NCBI GenBank assembly: GCA_045661305.1
Contig: JAZRFJ010000015.1
Span: 1 to 41,088, forward strand
Direction: 5' to 3'
Source of the DNA: UMGS1840 sp045661305
GTDB taxonomy: Bacteria; Bacillota; Clostridia; UMGS1840
Length of the DNA: 41,088 bases
The position numbers were made by a program, and so were the translations under genes. Under the pieces are notes generated by a model that was given only the letters and a program-made list of their open reading frames with translations, did no database searches and was not told where the DNA came from. Below, one piece after another: positions 26,464 to 34,125 of the stretch. How positions within the stretch are numbered: the first letter of the stretch is position 1; each line of letters opens with the position of its first letter.

Positions 26464-26747
26464 AGTGTAACAGGACTCGAACTCAACATGCCTTAAACTT
26501 GTTAAATTTGTGTCCTTTTAATTTGTCGGTTTTACAAGGCGACAGCCTTGCTGCAACCTCCGCATCAAAATTACATCAAATTTTCTTGCGTTTAAGGTCG
26601 CAGAGTTTAAAAATAAGAAATTTTGATATAAGACAAAGAAAGTACAAGAAGTTCAAAAATTATACTGTCGTATGTTTGTAGAATTTTCTGCGGTATTATG
26701 CAAAATTTCTATTTTTAAACCATGTTCAGTTCAAGTTCTGTTACACT
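26464..26747. mobile_element. 284-bp MITE-like element with 27-bp terminal inverted repeats
   Basis: The left end (26464-26490) begins AGTGTAACAGGACTCGAACT. The right end (26721-26747) read in reverse begins AGTGTAACAGAACTTGAACT. I count 23 of 27 matches. Between them is no plausible gene. Inner sequences ATCAAATTTTC and GAAATTTTGAT can also pair. No convincing target duplication is visible. It fills nearly the whole gap of 342 bases between trmB and the SipL-like gene. Confidence 0.7.
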
Positions 26748-26771
26748 AAATATATGAACGAAGCTGGATAA

Positions 26772-27413
26772 TTATTCCTTTGTTTTAAAAACAGCAGTTA
26801 CTTTATGAATAGGAACCCCCTGAGATGAAAAGCGTTCTTCATACTCTGTCATAATATTCCCTTCAGGTTTTTCATTATGAAGGTCATTATAAAGCTCTAA
26901 AATTTTCATAGGATAATTATTTATTTCCTCTAATGTAAATTCCCAAAGCAAAACATTATCAGTTTTAAACTGAAGCTGTGCACCGTCTTTCAATATTTTT
27001 TCGTATTTTTTTAAGAAACCGTTATGTGTGAGTCTTCTCTTTTTCTGTCCCGATTTTTTCCACGGGTCTGAAAAATTAAGATAAAGTCCAGAAATAGATT
27101 TTTCCATAAAGACTGTATCAATAAGAGAAGCATCAGTATTAGCATACCTTAAATTTGTTATCCCCTCAGATTTTGTAGCTGCAATAGCAATAACATCTGC
27201 ACATTTTTCAAAAGCAATATAGTTTATATCAGGATTAAGCTTTGCAAGCTGTGTTATAAAATTGCCTTTACCTGCACCTATTTCTATCATTACAGGATTA
27301 TCATTCCCAAAAACCTTTTTAACATCTATTATTTCACCTTCCTGCGGGTGTATAAAAAAATCCTTATACATCTCAAGCCTTTTTGGCGTACATTTCTTCT
27401 TTCTCATTCTCAT
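26772..27413 (-). CDS. trmB: tRNA (guanine-N7-)-methyltransferase
   Basis: A protein of about 213 residues that methylates G46 in the tRNA variable loop using SAM. The SAM site MIEIGAGKGNFI (about residues 42-53) and the family signature NFSDPWKKSGQKKRRL are clear, as is the C-terminal YEERFSSQGVPIHKV. The usual family start MRMR(K/H)K is at 27413, with AGAGGATTG 13 bases upstream. The frame is open for seven more codons to an ATG that lacks a ribosome site, so the start is slightly uncertain. It is divergent from spoIIE. Confidence 0.95.
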   Translation of the reverse strand: MRMRKKKCTPKRLEMYKDFFIHPQEGEIIDVKKVFGNDNPVMIEIGAGKGNFITQLAKLNPDINYIAFEKCADVIAIAATKSEGITNLRYANTDASLIDTVFMEKSISGLYLNFSDPWKKSGQKKRRLTHNGFLKKYEKILKDGAQLQFKTDNVLLWEFTLEEINNYPMKILELYNDLHNEKPEGNIMTEYEERFSSQGVPIHKVTAVFKTKE

Positions 27414-27458
27414 ATAAGCATTCAATCCTCTCATTTGTTTTTTAGACTTTATTTTGTT

Positions 27459-27487
27459 ATTTTATCATAATAATACACAAAAAACAA
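27459..27487 (-). promoter_or_regulatory. Probable promoter of trmB
   Basis: Minus strand TTGTTT, 17 bases, TAAAAT, about 46 bases before the proposed start. Confidence 0.5.
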
Positions 27488-27512
27488 GTATAAATATTAA
27501 AAAATGGTTATT

Positions 27513-27586
27513 TGTCGAGAAGTTTTTTAGTTTTTTAAAATTCTCGACACATTGCAACAGCATTTTCTTTCACGCAGTGATATAAT
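27513..27586 (+). promoter_or_regulatory. spoIIE control region with paired Spo0A-like boxes
   Basis: TGTCGAGAA (27513-27521) and its exact reverse complement TTCTCGACA (27541-27549) face each other. Each contains TGTCGAG, a 6/7 match to the Spo0A box TGNCGAA. A -10 TATAAT lies at 27581-27586, with a TTGCAA -35-like word 23 bases before it. The long spacing resembles the Spo0A-activated SigA promoters of spoIIE and spoIIG in Bacillus, which have spacers of 21-22 bases. Confidence 0.7.
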
Positions 27587-27614
27587 TAACAAAAATAAAA
27601 AAGGAGTGTTATTT

Positions 27615-29951
27615 TTGGTATCACAAGTTAAACGAAATAAACAAAATAAAGAAAATACAGTAATAAAGGAAAAGAAAGAAAAAAAAGGAAGAATAGAAAG
27701 AAAAAAAATAAACAGTAAAAGTGTCGAAACATTTTTCAAAAAATGTATTAAACTGATTTTGATTTTTTTCATATCAAGGACAAGCATATTTTTTGAGCTT
27801 AATCCCTTTGCACCACCTGTCATGCTTGCTCTCGGCGGTGACTTTTTTTCCTTTGCAGCTTCCCTTTTGGGTGCATATACAATAGAAAGCTTTGAAGCAG
27901 TTTTTTACATACTTACCGCCTATGCACTGAAAATCTTTTTAAAGAAAGATAAATTCGATGTTATAAATTTATCTGTAAGCGGAGTAATTGTATATACTTC
28001 GATTATAACACAAAATGATTTTAATCTTTATGACATCATTTTAAGATTTGTATGTATTCTTCTTTCAATAGGTGCATACTATCCATTAAAAACTGCGTGT
28101 AAGGCACAATTCTTAAAGTCAAAAGCTCTTCGTTTTACTAAAAAGGAAACTTATTGCTCCATTTTTTTGCTTTTTGCTTTTTTAACAGGTATAAATAACA
28201 GTATTAGATATTTCTCGCTTGATTTCTCCAATATTTTAAAGATATATATAATTCTATTATGTTCCGTATTTTTAGGTGCAGGAACAGCCTCTGGAGCAGG
28301 TGCAATTATCGGAATACTAAGTGGGACAAGCTACAAGGATTCTTCTTTTTCTATGGCTTATTACTCACTTATGGGACTGATGAGTGGGATATTTGCAAAA
28401 TTCTCAAAACTGACAACTGTTCTCGGTCTTCTTTGCACCTATATGTTTTCATATGTTTATATGCAGGACTTTTTTACAGGAATAACATATAAAGAAATGA
28501 TTATCTCCTCATGTATTTTTCTTGTTACACCTAAAAAAATGTTAAAGGATTACTTTGAACGCTATACAGAAACAAAAAACACTTCAAATATGCTCTCAAC
28601 TGTAAATTCCGTTGCAGCAAGCAGACTTGACAGCCTATCAAAATCGTTTTTTTCATTGTCTGACAAAATCAATATTCTTCCGCCGAAAAAAGAACATCTG
28701 GTAAATCTCAATACTGATTCAATGTGTGATTTTTTATGCGAAAAAGTATGCTCAAAATGTACACTCAAAAATATATGTTGGGATAAAGACAGAAGCTACA
28801 CAGTAGAAACCCTGCAAAATGTTATGAATATATTTTCTCAAAAAGGAAAAATATCCGAGAAGGATTTTGATTCACATTTCTTAGGAAGATGTACAAAAAT
28901 AGAGGAAATAATATTCTCGCTTAACGGATTTTACGATATTTTAAAGGTAAATGCTGTTTGGAAACGCAAAATGCTTGAAAATTCAAAGGCTTTCAAAGAA
29001 CAGTTTATTGAAATGTCTGATATTATATGCGATATGAAAAAATCTATTGAAACAAATAAATACTACGAAGCAGAGCTTTCAGCAGATATTTATGCTGCAA
29101 TATCGTACGAGGGATACATTGTAAAAGATGTTATCGTTATAAAAGACGCAACAGGAGCTTTCTTTGTTAAAATTTCTTTGGAGCATTGCTACGAGAAAAA
29201 AAGCTGTTTGGAAACAATAAAAAATATTATTGAAGATGTTTTGGGAATATACATGGTGAAATGTGACGGCGGATGCAGTGATAAAACATGTAATCTTTTA
29301 TTTCGGGAAGGAAGTATTGGAAAGCTTGAAAAAAGGGTTTATAACATATCTAAAAATTCCTCATGCCCTGCAGGTGACAGTTATATAATCAACAGAATAA
29401 GTCCTAATAAATACCTTGTTGCACTTTGCGACGGTATGGGAAGCGGAAAAGAAGCCTCGGAAATTTCCTCCTATGTAACCGAGCTTTTATCAAATATGCT
29501 TGCAGCAGGTTTTTCTGAAGAAGCAACCTATAAAATGATTAACTCATTTGTAATATCAAATCTTTCAGGACTTGGTTTTACAACAATGGATTTTATGGTA
29601 ATTGACACAAAAAATATGGTAGCAAAAATAGTAAAAAAAGGTGCATGCCCAACATATATAAAACGAAATGAACGGGAAGTTCTTACAGTAGAAAACAAAT
29701 CACTACCTGCAGGCATTCAATGGCAGAAGCCTTATATAAAAACCATTCATCTTTTTAAAGATGATATAATAGTTATGACATCTGACGGTGCTTTAGATGC
29801 TTTACCTGATAAAAGCTGGATAAAAAATATCTTAAAGAAAAATCTTTCAAAAGACTTAAATGAATGTATTGACCTTATTTATTCGGTTGCACAGCAGGAC
29901 AGCGACAAGAAAGACGATGACATAACTGTACTGGGAATAAAGATAGCATAA
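27615..29951 (+). CDS. spoIIE: Stage II sporulation protein E (SpoIIE phosphatase)
   Basis: About 778 residues. In the forespore, SpoIIE dephosphorylates SpoIIAA to release sigma F, and it also sits at the polar septum. A basic tail of about 40 residues leads into about ten membrane helices (to about residue 310). The central region has a Cys cluster (CDFLCEKVCSKCTLKNICW), and a C-terminal PP2C phosphatase carries the metal motifs LCDGMGSGKEAS, MTSDGALDALPD and DDDITVL. The start is TTG at 27615, 8 bases after AAGGAG. The frame is open 21 codons further upstream, but that part overlaps the promoter. Its control region is described at 27513-27586. Confidence 0.96.
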   Translation: MVSQVKRNKQNKENTVIKEKKEKKGRIERKKINSKSVETFFKKCIKLILIFFISRTSIFFELNPFAPPVMLALGGDFFSFAASLLGAYTIESFEAVFYILTAYALKIFLKKDKFDVINLSVSGVIVYTSIITQNDFNLYDIILRFVCILLSIGAYYPLKTACKAQFLKSKALRFTKKETYCSIFLLFAFLTGINNSIRYFSLDFSNILKIYIILLCSVFLGAGTASGAGAIIGILSGTSYKDSSFSMAYYSLMGLMSGIFAKFSKLTTVLGLLCTYMFSYVYMQDFFTGITYKEMIISSCIFLVTPKKMLKDYFERYTETKNTSNMLSTVNSVAASRLDSLSKSFFSLSDKINILPPKKEHLVNLNTDSMCDFLCEKVCSKCTLKNICWDKDRSYTVETLQNVMNIFSQKGKISEKDFDSHFLGRCTKIEEIIFSLNGFYDILKVNAVWKRKMLENSKAFKEQFIEMSDIICDMKKSIETNKYYEAELSADIYAAISYEGYIVKDVIVIKDATGAFFVKISLEHCYEKKSCLETIKNIIEDVLGIYMVKCDGGCSDKTCNLLFREGSIGKLEKRVYNISKNSSCPAGDSYIINRISPNKYLVALCDGMGSGKEASEISSYVTELLSNMLAAGFSEEATYKMINSFVISNLSGLGFTTMDFMVIDTKNMVAKIVKKGACPTYIKRNEREVLTVENKSLPAGIQWQKPYIKTIHLFKDDIIVMTSDGALDALPDKSWIKNILKKNLSKDLNECIDLIYSVAQQDSDKKDDDITVLGIKIA

Positions 29952-29955
29952 TAAA

Positions 29956-30461
29956 AGGGGCTGTAAAAAAAGTCCAGAACGCAAAAAAGGAGAGAAAACC
30001 TTGTTATATGGCATATTAAAAATATAAAAACTATATATTTGTAAAATCATCCTTATAATAATTTTTTAAAATGAAAATCCTTTTTGCTACGAACAAACTT
30101 CACCTCTCGCTGTACTTGCCAAAATCAAAGGAACTTTTATACGCCCATAATGACGATATTTCGGCATATATTGCCTTGTCGTCTTTATAAGGCATTTGCC
30201 TCATTGCATCCTCCGTACCAATATCTACTCGAAATATCGCTCATTTTGAGTCGAAGAATTTTATAATAGCTGATTTTTTGCTCAACAAGACAAAAACACA
30301 GCAAATATAAAGATATTTGCGAGTATTTTAACGTAGTTGAGGAGGAAATCAGCATTATAAAATCGCAGAAAAGTACCTTTGGTTTTGGCTTGGCCTCGGG
30401 TCCCCCAAAGCATATGCTTTGGTTCAGTTTGTCCGTTCTGAATCATTTTTTCCTAGCCCCT
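29956..30461. mobile_element. About 506-bp non-coding element with terminal and nested inverted repeats
   Basis: The left end reads AGGGGCTGTAAAAAAAGTCC and then AGAACG. The right end, reversed, reads AGGGGCTAGGAAAAAATGAT and then TCAGAACG. The interior holds more paired arms: 30256-30286 with 30336-30365 (GTTGAG...TTATAAAAT), GCAAATA / TATTTGC at 30301-30320, and CGATATTTCG-type words at 30152-30162 and 30230-30240. There is no credible protein. It fills the 559-base gap between spoIIE and eutP and ends against the eutP terminator. Confidence 0.6.
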
Positions 30462-30462
30462 A

Positions 30463-30506
30463 AAAAAAGTGAGTGTAAAAAACTTGTTTTTTACACTCAC
30501 TTTTTA
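30463..30506 (-). terminator. Terminator of eutS-eutP
   Basis: Perfect stem AAAAAGTGAGTGTAAAAAA / TTTTTTACACTCACTTTTT with a 3-4 base loop and a T run on the minus strand, a few bases after the eutP stop. Confidence 0.9.
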
Positions 30507-30510
30507 ATTA

Positions 30511-30987
30511 TTATTTTTCCTCTACACTCTTTTTGTCCTCATCCCAAGGTAGAACATCGCCGTCTTCTCTTAAATATTCCAAAATTTCAGCAACACCCTG
30601 ATTTTTATAAGAGCTTACACGAAAAATTTTTTTACAGCCTGCAAGCCTGAGCCACTTTTCTGCCCTGTCTGCATTTGCATTTTTATGGTCACATTTTGTT
30701 ACTATTCCTATAACCTCTCTATTTGCAGAAGCAGTTACGCAAGGCGGATACAACGAGTAAGGTTCTGTTGCACTAAGCAAAAGTCCCACAACATCAGATT
30801 CATAAGCATAAAGAGCAAGTGCTCTTCCCAAATGCTGTGTCTGTGCATATTCCCCCGGTGTATCAATAACCACATCGTAATGATTTATGTATTGAGTTTT
30901 ATGATATTGTATTTTTTCCCCTCGAAGTGCCTGAGTAAGTGTTGTTTTACCACATTCACTTCTGCCCATAAGAATTATTTTTTTCAT
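30511..30987 (-). CDS. eutP: EutP/PduV-family small GTPase-like protein
   Basis: A 158-residue cytosolic P-loop protein. G1 is GRSECGKTTL (about residues 7-16), G3 is DTPGEY, G4 is TKCD and G5 is SSYKNQG. It is therefore a complete small-GTPase fold of the EutP/PduV type, found in ethanolamine and propanediol microcompartment operons. The PduV member is thought to sit on the microcompartment surface. The start ATG at 30987 gives the family N-terminus MKKIILMGRSECGKTTL; a longer frame would overlap eutS. It follows eutS by 16 bases. No catabolic eut or pdu enzyme is present in this window. Confidence 0.9.
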   Translation of the reverse strand: MKKIILMGRSECGKTTLTQALRGEKIQYHKTQYINHYDVVIDTPGEYAQTQHLGRALALYAYESDVVGLLLSATEPYSLYPPCVTASANREVIGIVTKCDHKNANADRAEKWLRLAGCKKIFRVSSYKNQGVAEILEYLREDGDVLPWDEDKKSVEEK

Positions 30988-31003
30988 TTCGTTTTTCTCT
31001 TTT

Positions 31004-31390
31004 TTAAGTCTTTGTAATAGGACATACAGTAAAGCCAAGTGTTACTTTGAAATAATCGTTTATAGCTCTTAAAGCAGCCTCAACCTCACTTACACTTCCT
31101 GTTACTATAAGTGTACCTGAAAAACGGTCAACAAAGCCTAATACAACATTTGCAGCCTTAGTAGCTATATCCCCTGCTATAACGGCTGTTTCTGCGGGAC
31201 TTATTGTCATAAGCCCTATTGCTGTTCTTGAATAATCAACAGCGGGGTCAAGCCCGAGTTTAACATATATTTCGTTATCAGGATTTGCAATAACATGAGA
31301 AATTGTAATCTGCTTGCCTGGAACAAGTTCCTGAACAATACGAAGTTTATCCCTGTTATTACCTGAAGATAAGATATTTTCAAAATCCAT
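31004..31390 (-). CDS. eutS: EutS/PduU-type bacterial microcompartment shell protein
   Basis: A 128-residue circularly permuted BMC-domain protein that forms hexamers in a protein shell. The signature segments VQELVPGKQITISHVIANP, GLMTISPAETAVIAGDIATKAANV, GFVDRFSGTLIVTGSVSEVEAAL and the end VTLGFTVCPITK match EutS. It has an extra N-terminal stretch of about 18 residues (MDFENILSSGNNRDKLR) compared with the short form I recall. GAGGTGCGAGCATT precedes the ATG. It is co-transcribed with eutP from a promoter at 31428-31456. Without other shell or enzyme genes here, its compartment partner must be elsewhere or absent. Confidence 0.92.
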   Translation of the reverse strand: MDFENILSSGNNRDKLRIVQELVPGKQITISHVIANPDNEIYVKLGLDPAVDYSRTAIGLMTISPAETAVIAGDIATKAANVVLGFVDRFSGTLIVTGSVSEVEAALRAINDYFKVTLGFTVCPITKT

Positions 31391-31427
31391 AATGCTCGCA
31401 CCTCAATATCTATAATAATACAAATAT

Positions 31428-31456
31428 ATTATAGCACTGTTTTAACAATTTGTAAA
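31428..31456 (-). promoter_or_regulatory. Promoter for eutS-eutP
   Basis: Minus strand TTTACA, 17 bases, TATAAT, 38 bases before the eutS start. A SigA-type promoter implies vegetative expression, though no catabolic regulator site is recognised. Confidence 0.6.
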
Positions 31457-31553
31457 TAGTTTTTGAAAAAAAATAAAAAGAAATAAAAAAATTCTAAAAA
31501 AGTTCCGTTTTTTTGTAAATATACATAAATTGATATAAAGCGGGGGTGATAAT

Positions 31554-32270
31554 TTGGCTAATCTTAATTTTAGAAGGATGTCAAACAGGCTTTCATATAA
31601 GATGAGAATTTTCAATGTAGGCGGAAAAATTTTATTTTTAACTATATTGATTTTTGTTATATTTTGCCTTTATTCATACAATATGAATATTAAACCTATC
31701 TTATACGAGCTTGGTACGTCAAGAGCGGCTTCTGTCGGACAAAATGTTATAAATACTGCAATAGAAAATGTTCTCTCCAAAAATGACGCACTTGAGAATG
31801 ATATTTTAAACATTGAAAAGGATTCGCAAGGAAAAATTACTGCTGTAATACCAGACTTAAAAGAAATGAATAAGTTAAAAGCAAAAATCGCTATTGAAAT
31901 AAATGAACAAATGAAAAAAACAACTAATTCAAGAATCTCTATTCCAATAGGAAGCCTGACAGGTATTCCCTATCTTTCAAATTTAGGTCCGAGAGTAAAC
32001 TTTAACCTTATTCCCTACGGAAAAACACAAATTGATTTTAAAACAAGCTTTACGCAAGCAGGAATAAATCAAACACGGCATGAAGTAACTGTTAATGTAA
32101 AACTTTCAACTGCTCTTCTCATTGCAAACAAGCAAACAACAAGTACAAAAATAGAAACAACAGTTCCTGTAAGCGAAACTGTTGTTATTGGTGATGTGCC
32201 ACAGAGCTACACTAATTTTGTTACTGATGAAGAGCATCACAGAGAAGATGCTGTAAATATGTTGGATTAA
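31554..32270 (+). CDS. yunB: YunB-family sporulation protein
   Basis: A 238-residue protein with one N-terminal membrane helix (about residues 25-45, GGKILFLTILIFVIFCLYSY) and an extracytoplasmic domain. The conserved pattern is recognisable: the region ISIPIGSLTGIPYLSNLGPRVNFNLIPYG, followed by FKTSFTQAGINQTRHEV and the final VPVSETVVIGDVPQSY. YunB is a sigma-E-controlled Bacillus protein required for normal spore formation, with unknown biochemistry. The TTG start at 31554 is preceded by GGGGGTGATAAT. Monocistronic. Confidence 0.92.
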   Translation: MANLNFRRMSNRLSYKMRIFNVGGKILFLTILIFVIFCLYSYNMNIKPILYELGTSRAASVGQNVINTAIENVLSKNDALENDILNIEKDSQGKITAVIPDLKEMNKLKAKIAIEINEQMKKTTNSRISIPIGSLTGIPYLSNLGPRVNFNLIPYGKTQIDFKTSFTQAGINQTRHEVTVNVKLSTALLIANKQTTSTKIETTVPVSETVVIGDVPQSYTNFVTDEEHHREDAVNMLD

Positions 32271-32346
32271 TTATAATCAAATAATACTAAAAAAATCATA
32301 AAGATACATAATTAAATATTTTTGTAATATGCTCACCTATGCAAGA

Positions 32347-32545
32347 CTTATTCCTTATTCCCTATTCACTATTACTTATTACCTGCCAAAAATCCGTAAA
32401 CTTTCTTTTAAGGAATAGTAAAAAGTGAATAGGTAATAAGAACCTCACGAAATACTTACGCAATTAAAATTGCGAGTATTTCGGAGAACCTTGTTGTATT
32501 CACAATAAGTAAAAATCCGCACACAAAATGTGTACGGATTTTGGC
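32347..32545. repeat. Dispersed repeat, copy 2, interrupted by the 64-bp element
   Basis: It shares the words listed for 22517-22636, including the end hairpin AAAAATCCGCACAC...GTGTACGGATTTTGGC, but here no tRNA adjoins. The 64-bp palindromic element (32440-32503) splits it between GGTAAT and AAGTAAAA, where the first copy is uninterrupted. Confidence 0.75.
32435..32508. repeat. 64-bp palindromic repeat element, copy 2
   Basis: Core 32440-32503, same length as 2741-2804 with a single difference (ATACTTAC against ATATTTAC). Flanked by AATAAG on both sides, consistent with target duplication on insertion into the larger repeat. Confidence 0.85.
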
Positions 32546-32571
32546 TTGTTAGAGTAATTTGAATACCTCAT

Positions 32572-34091
32572 GGGTATATCCCCGATTTTGTGTAAACTCC
32601 AAAATGATAATATAATCTAAGAATTTTACGAGGGGTGAAATCCACATTTTTGGATTTCATCCCTTGGGTGTATTATAACATTAAATTATCGGCATGTCAA
32701 GGGCGCCCTTGTAAAAGGGCGTGCAATTTACCCTTGATTTGTCGAAAATTTTATGCTACTTTTCTAATCTATCAGCAAAATAGATTTCTAATTGTGAATG
32801 TATTTGTCCCCATTCTTTACGTTTACCTGTCCATTTTTTTGTGATATCCATCATCGCAAGATAAAGCATTTTTAGTAAGCTGTCATCTGTAGGAAAAACT
32901 CCTTTGTTTTTTGTAACTTTTCGGAGCTGACGATTAAATCCTTCAATAGAATTTGTTGTATAAATAAGAGTTCTTATTTCTTGTGGATATTTAAAATATG
33001 TTGAAAGATTTGCCCAATTATTTCTCCAGGATATAGCAATCTTAGGATATTTATTACCCCATTCTTCATCAAAGTCGTCAAGTGCAGATAATGCGGTCTG
33101 TTCGTCTACTGCTGTATATACTTTTTTCAAATCTGCCATTAATGCTTTTATATCCTTGTATGATACAAATTTGGTTGTATTGCGTATTTGGTGAATTATA
33201 CATTGCTGTATTTCCGTTTTTGGATATACTGCTTCTATAGCTGCGGGAAAGCCTGTAAGTCCGTCAACACATGCTATTAAAATATCTTGTAATCCACGAT
33301 TTTTCAGACCATTCATAACCGTAAGCCAAAATTTTGCACTTTCATTTTCTCCAACCCACATGCCCAACACTTCTTTCAATCCATACATATTGATACCGAT
33401 TGCTATGTAAACAGCTTTTTTAACAATCTGTCCTTCGCTTCTCACATGAAAATGTATCGCATCCATAAACACAACTGCATATACGTCTTCAAGCGGTCTG
33501 GACTGCCATTCTCTGACAACCGGTAATATTTTATCCGTTATTCTGCTTATTGTACTGTCTGAACATTCTAAGCCATATATTTCTTGAATATGTGATTCTA
33601 TATCATTTGTTGTCATTCCTTTGGCATACATAGACAATATTTTTTCTTCTATATCGCCTGTAAGTGTTGTTTGATTTTTCTTTATTAGCTGTGGTTCAAA
33701 TTCTCCGTTGCAGTCTCTTGGGACCTTTATTTCTGCTTCTCCAAAGCTTGTCTTTAAGGTCTTTTTAGAATACCCATTACGACTGTTTTCACCTTCTTTA
33801 TGACGATAGTCATATTTGGTATAGCCGAGTTCATCGTCAAGCTCGCCTTCAAGACCGTTTTCGAGCATTTCTCCGACCATGAGTTTGAATACATCTTTAA
33901 GGTCTTCAAAATTCTTCACATCAAGACCTTTCATAATGTTTCGTAAATTTTCTTTTCTTTCTTTTTCTGCTGCCCTTTCTTCGGGACTTAATTTGTACCT
34001 TGGCATATTTAAAACCTCCAAATTGATATTTTTATTATATATCATCTTGGAGGTCTTGTAAATACTTTACACAAAATTTGGGATTGTCTCC
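32572..34091 (-). mobile_element. IS256-family insertion sequence, apparently complete
   Basis: One transposase gene lies between imperfect inverted ends: ATCCC, two variable bases, ATTTTGTGTAAA (32578-32596, and reversed at 34066-34084). ACCTCAT occurs just outside both ends (32565-32571 and 34092-34098) and is a candidate 7-base target duplication, giving an element of 1520 bp. The 160 bases before the gene's stop hold two hairpins (32632-32663 and 32692-32735), probably guarding against outside transcription. Confidence 0.75.
32756..34006 (-). CDS. IS256-family (mutator-type) transposase
   Basis: A full-length 416-residue DDE transposase. The N-terminal part has LENGLEGELDDELGYTKYD and RNGYSKKTLKTSFGEAEIKVPRD. 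The first catalytic Asp lies in VYAVVFMDAIHFHV, the second in ACVDGLTGFPAAI, and the Glu in TTNSIEGFNRQLRKV. CIIHQIRNT is the expected family motif between them. GGAGGTTTTAAAT precedes the ATG at 34006 (MPRYKLSPEER). The frame is intact, so the element may be active. Confidence 0.95.
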   Translation of the reverse strand: MPRYKLSPEERAAEKERKENLRNIMKGLDVKNFEDLKDVFKLMVGEMLENGLEGELDDELGYTKYDYRHKEGENSRNGYSKKTLKTSFGEAEIKVPRDCNGEFEPQLIKKNQTTLTGDIEEKILSMYAKGMTTNDIESHIQEIYGLECSDSTISRITDKILPVVREWQSRPLEDVYAVVFMDAIHFHVRSEGQIVKKAVYIAIGINMYGLKEVLGMWVGENESAKFWLTVMNGLKNRGLQDILIACVDGLTGFPAAIEAVYPKTEIQQCIIHQIRNTTKFVSYKDIKALMADLKKVYTAVDEQTALSALDDFDEEWGNKYPKIAISWRNNWANLSTYFKYPQEIRTLIYTTNSIEGFNRQLRKVTKNKGVFPTDDSLLKMLYLAMMDITKKWTGKRKEWGQIHSQLEIYFADRLEK

Positions 34092-34125
34092 ACCTCATTT
34101 TTAATTTTGGTATTTAGTTATAATT

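Noticed and set aside
26464..26490. A T-arm-like word (GAGTTCGAGTCCTGTT on the minus strand) that resembles a tRNA 3' end
   Set aside because: No acceptor, D or anticodon arm can be built around it, and the same word recurs inverted at 26721-26747 as the end of an inverted-repeat element.
30084..30430. Short open frames in the spoIIE-eutP gap
   Set aside because: No ribosome sites, low-complexity translations, and overlap with nested inverted repeats of the element.
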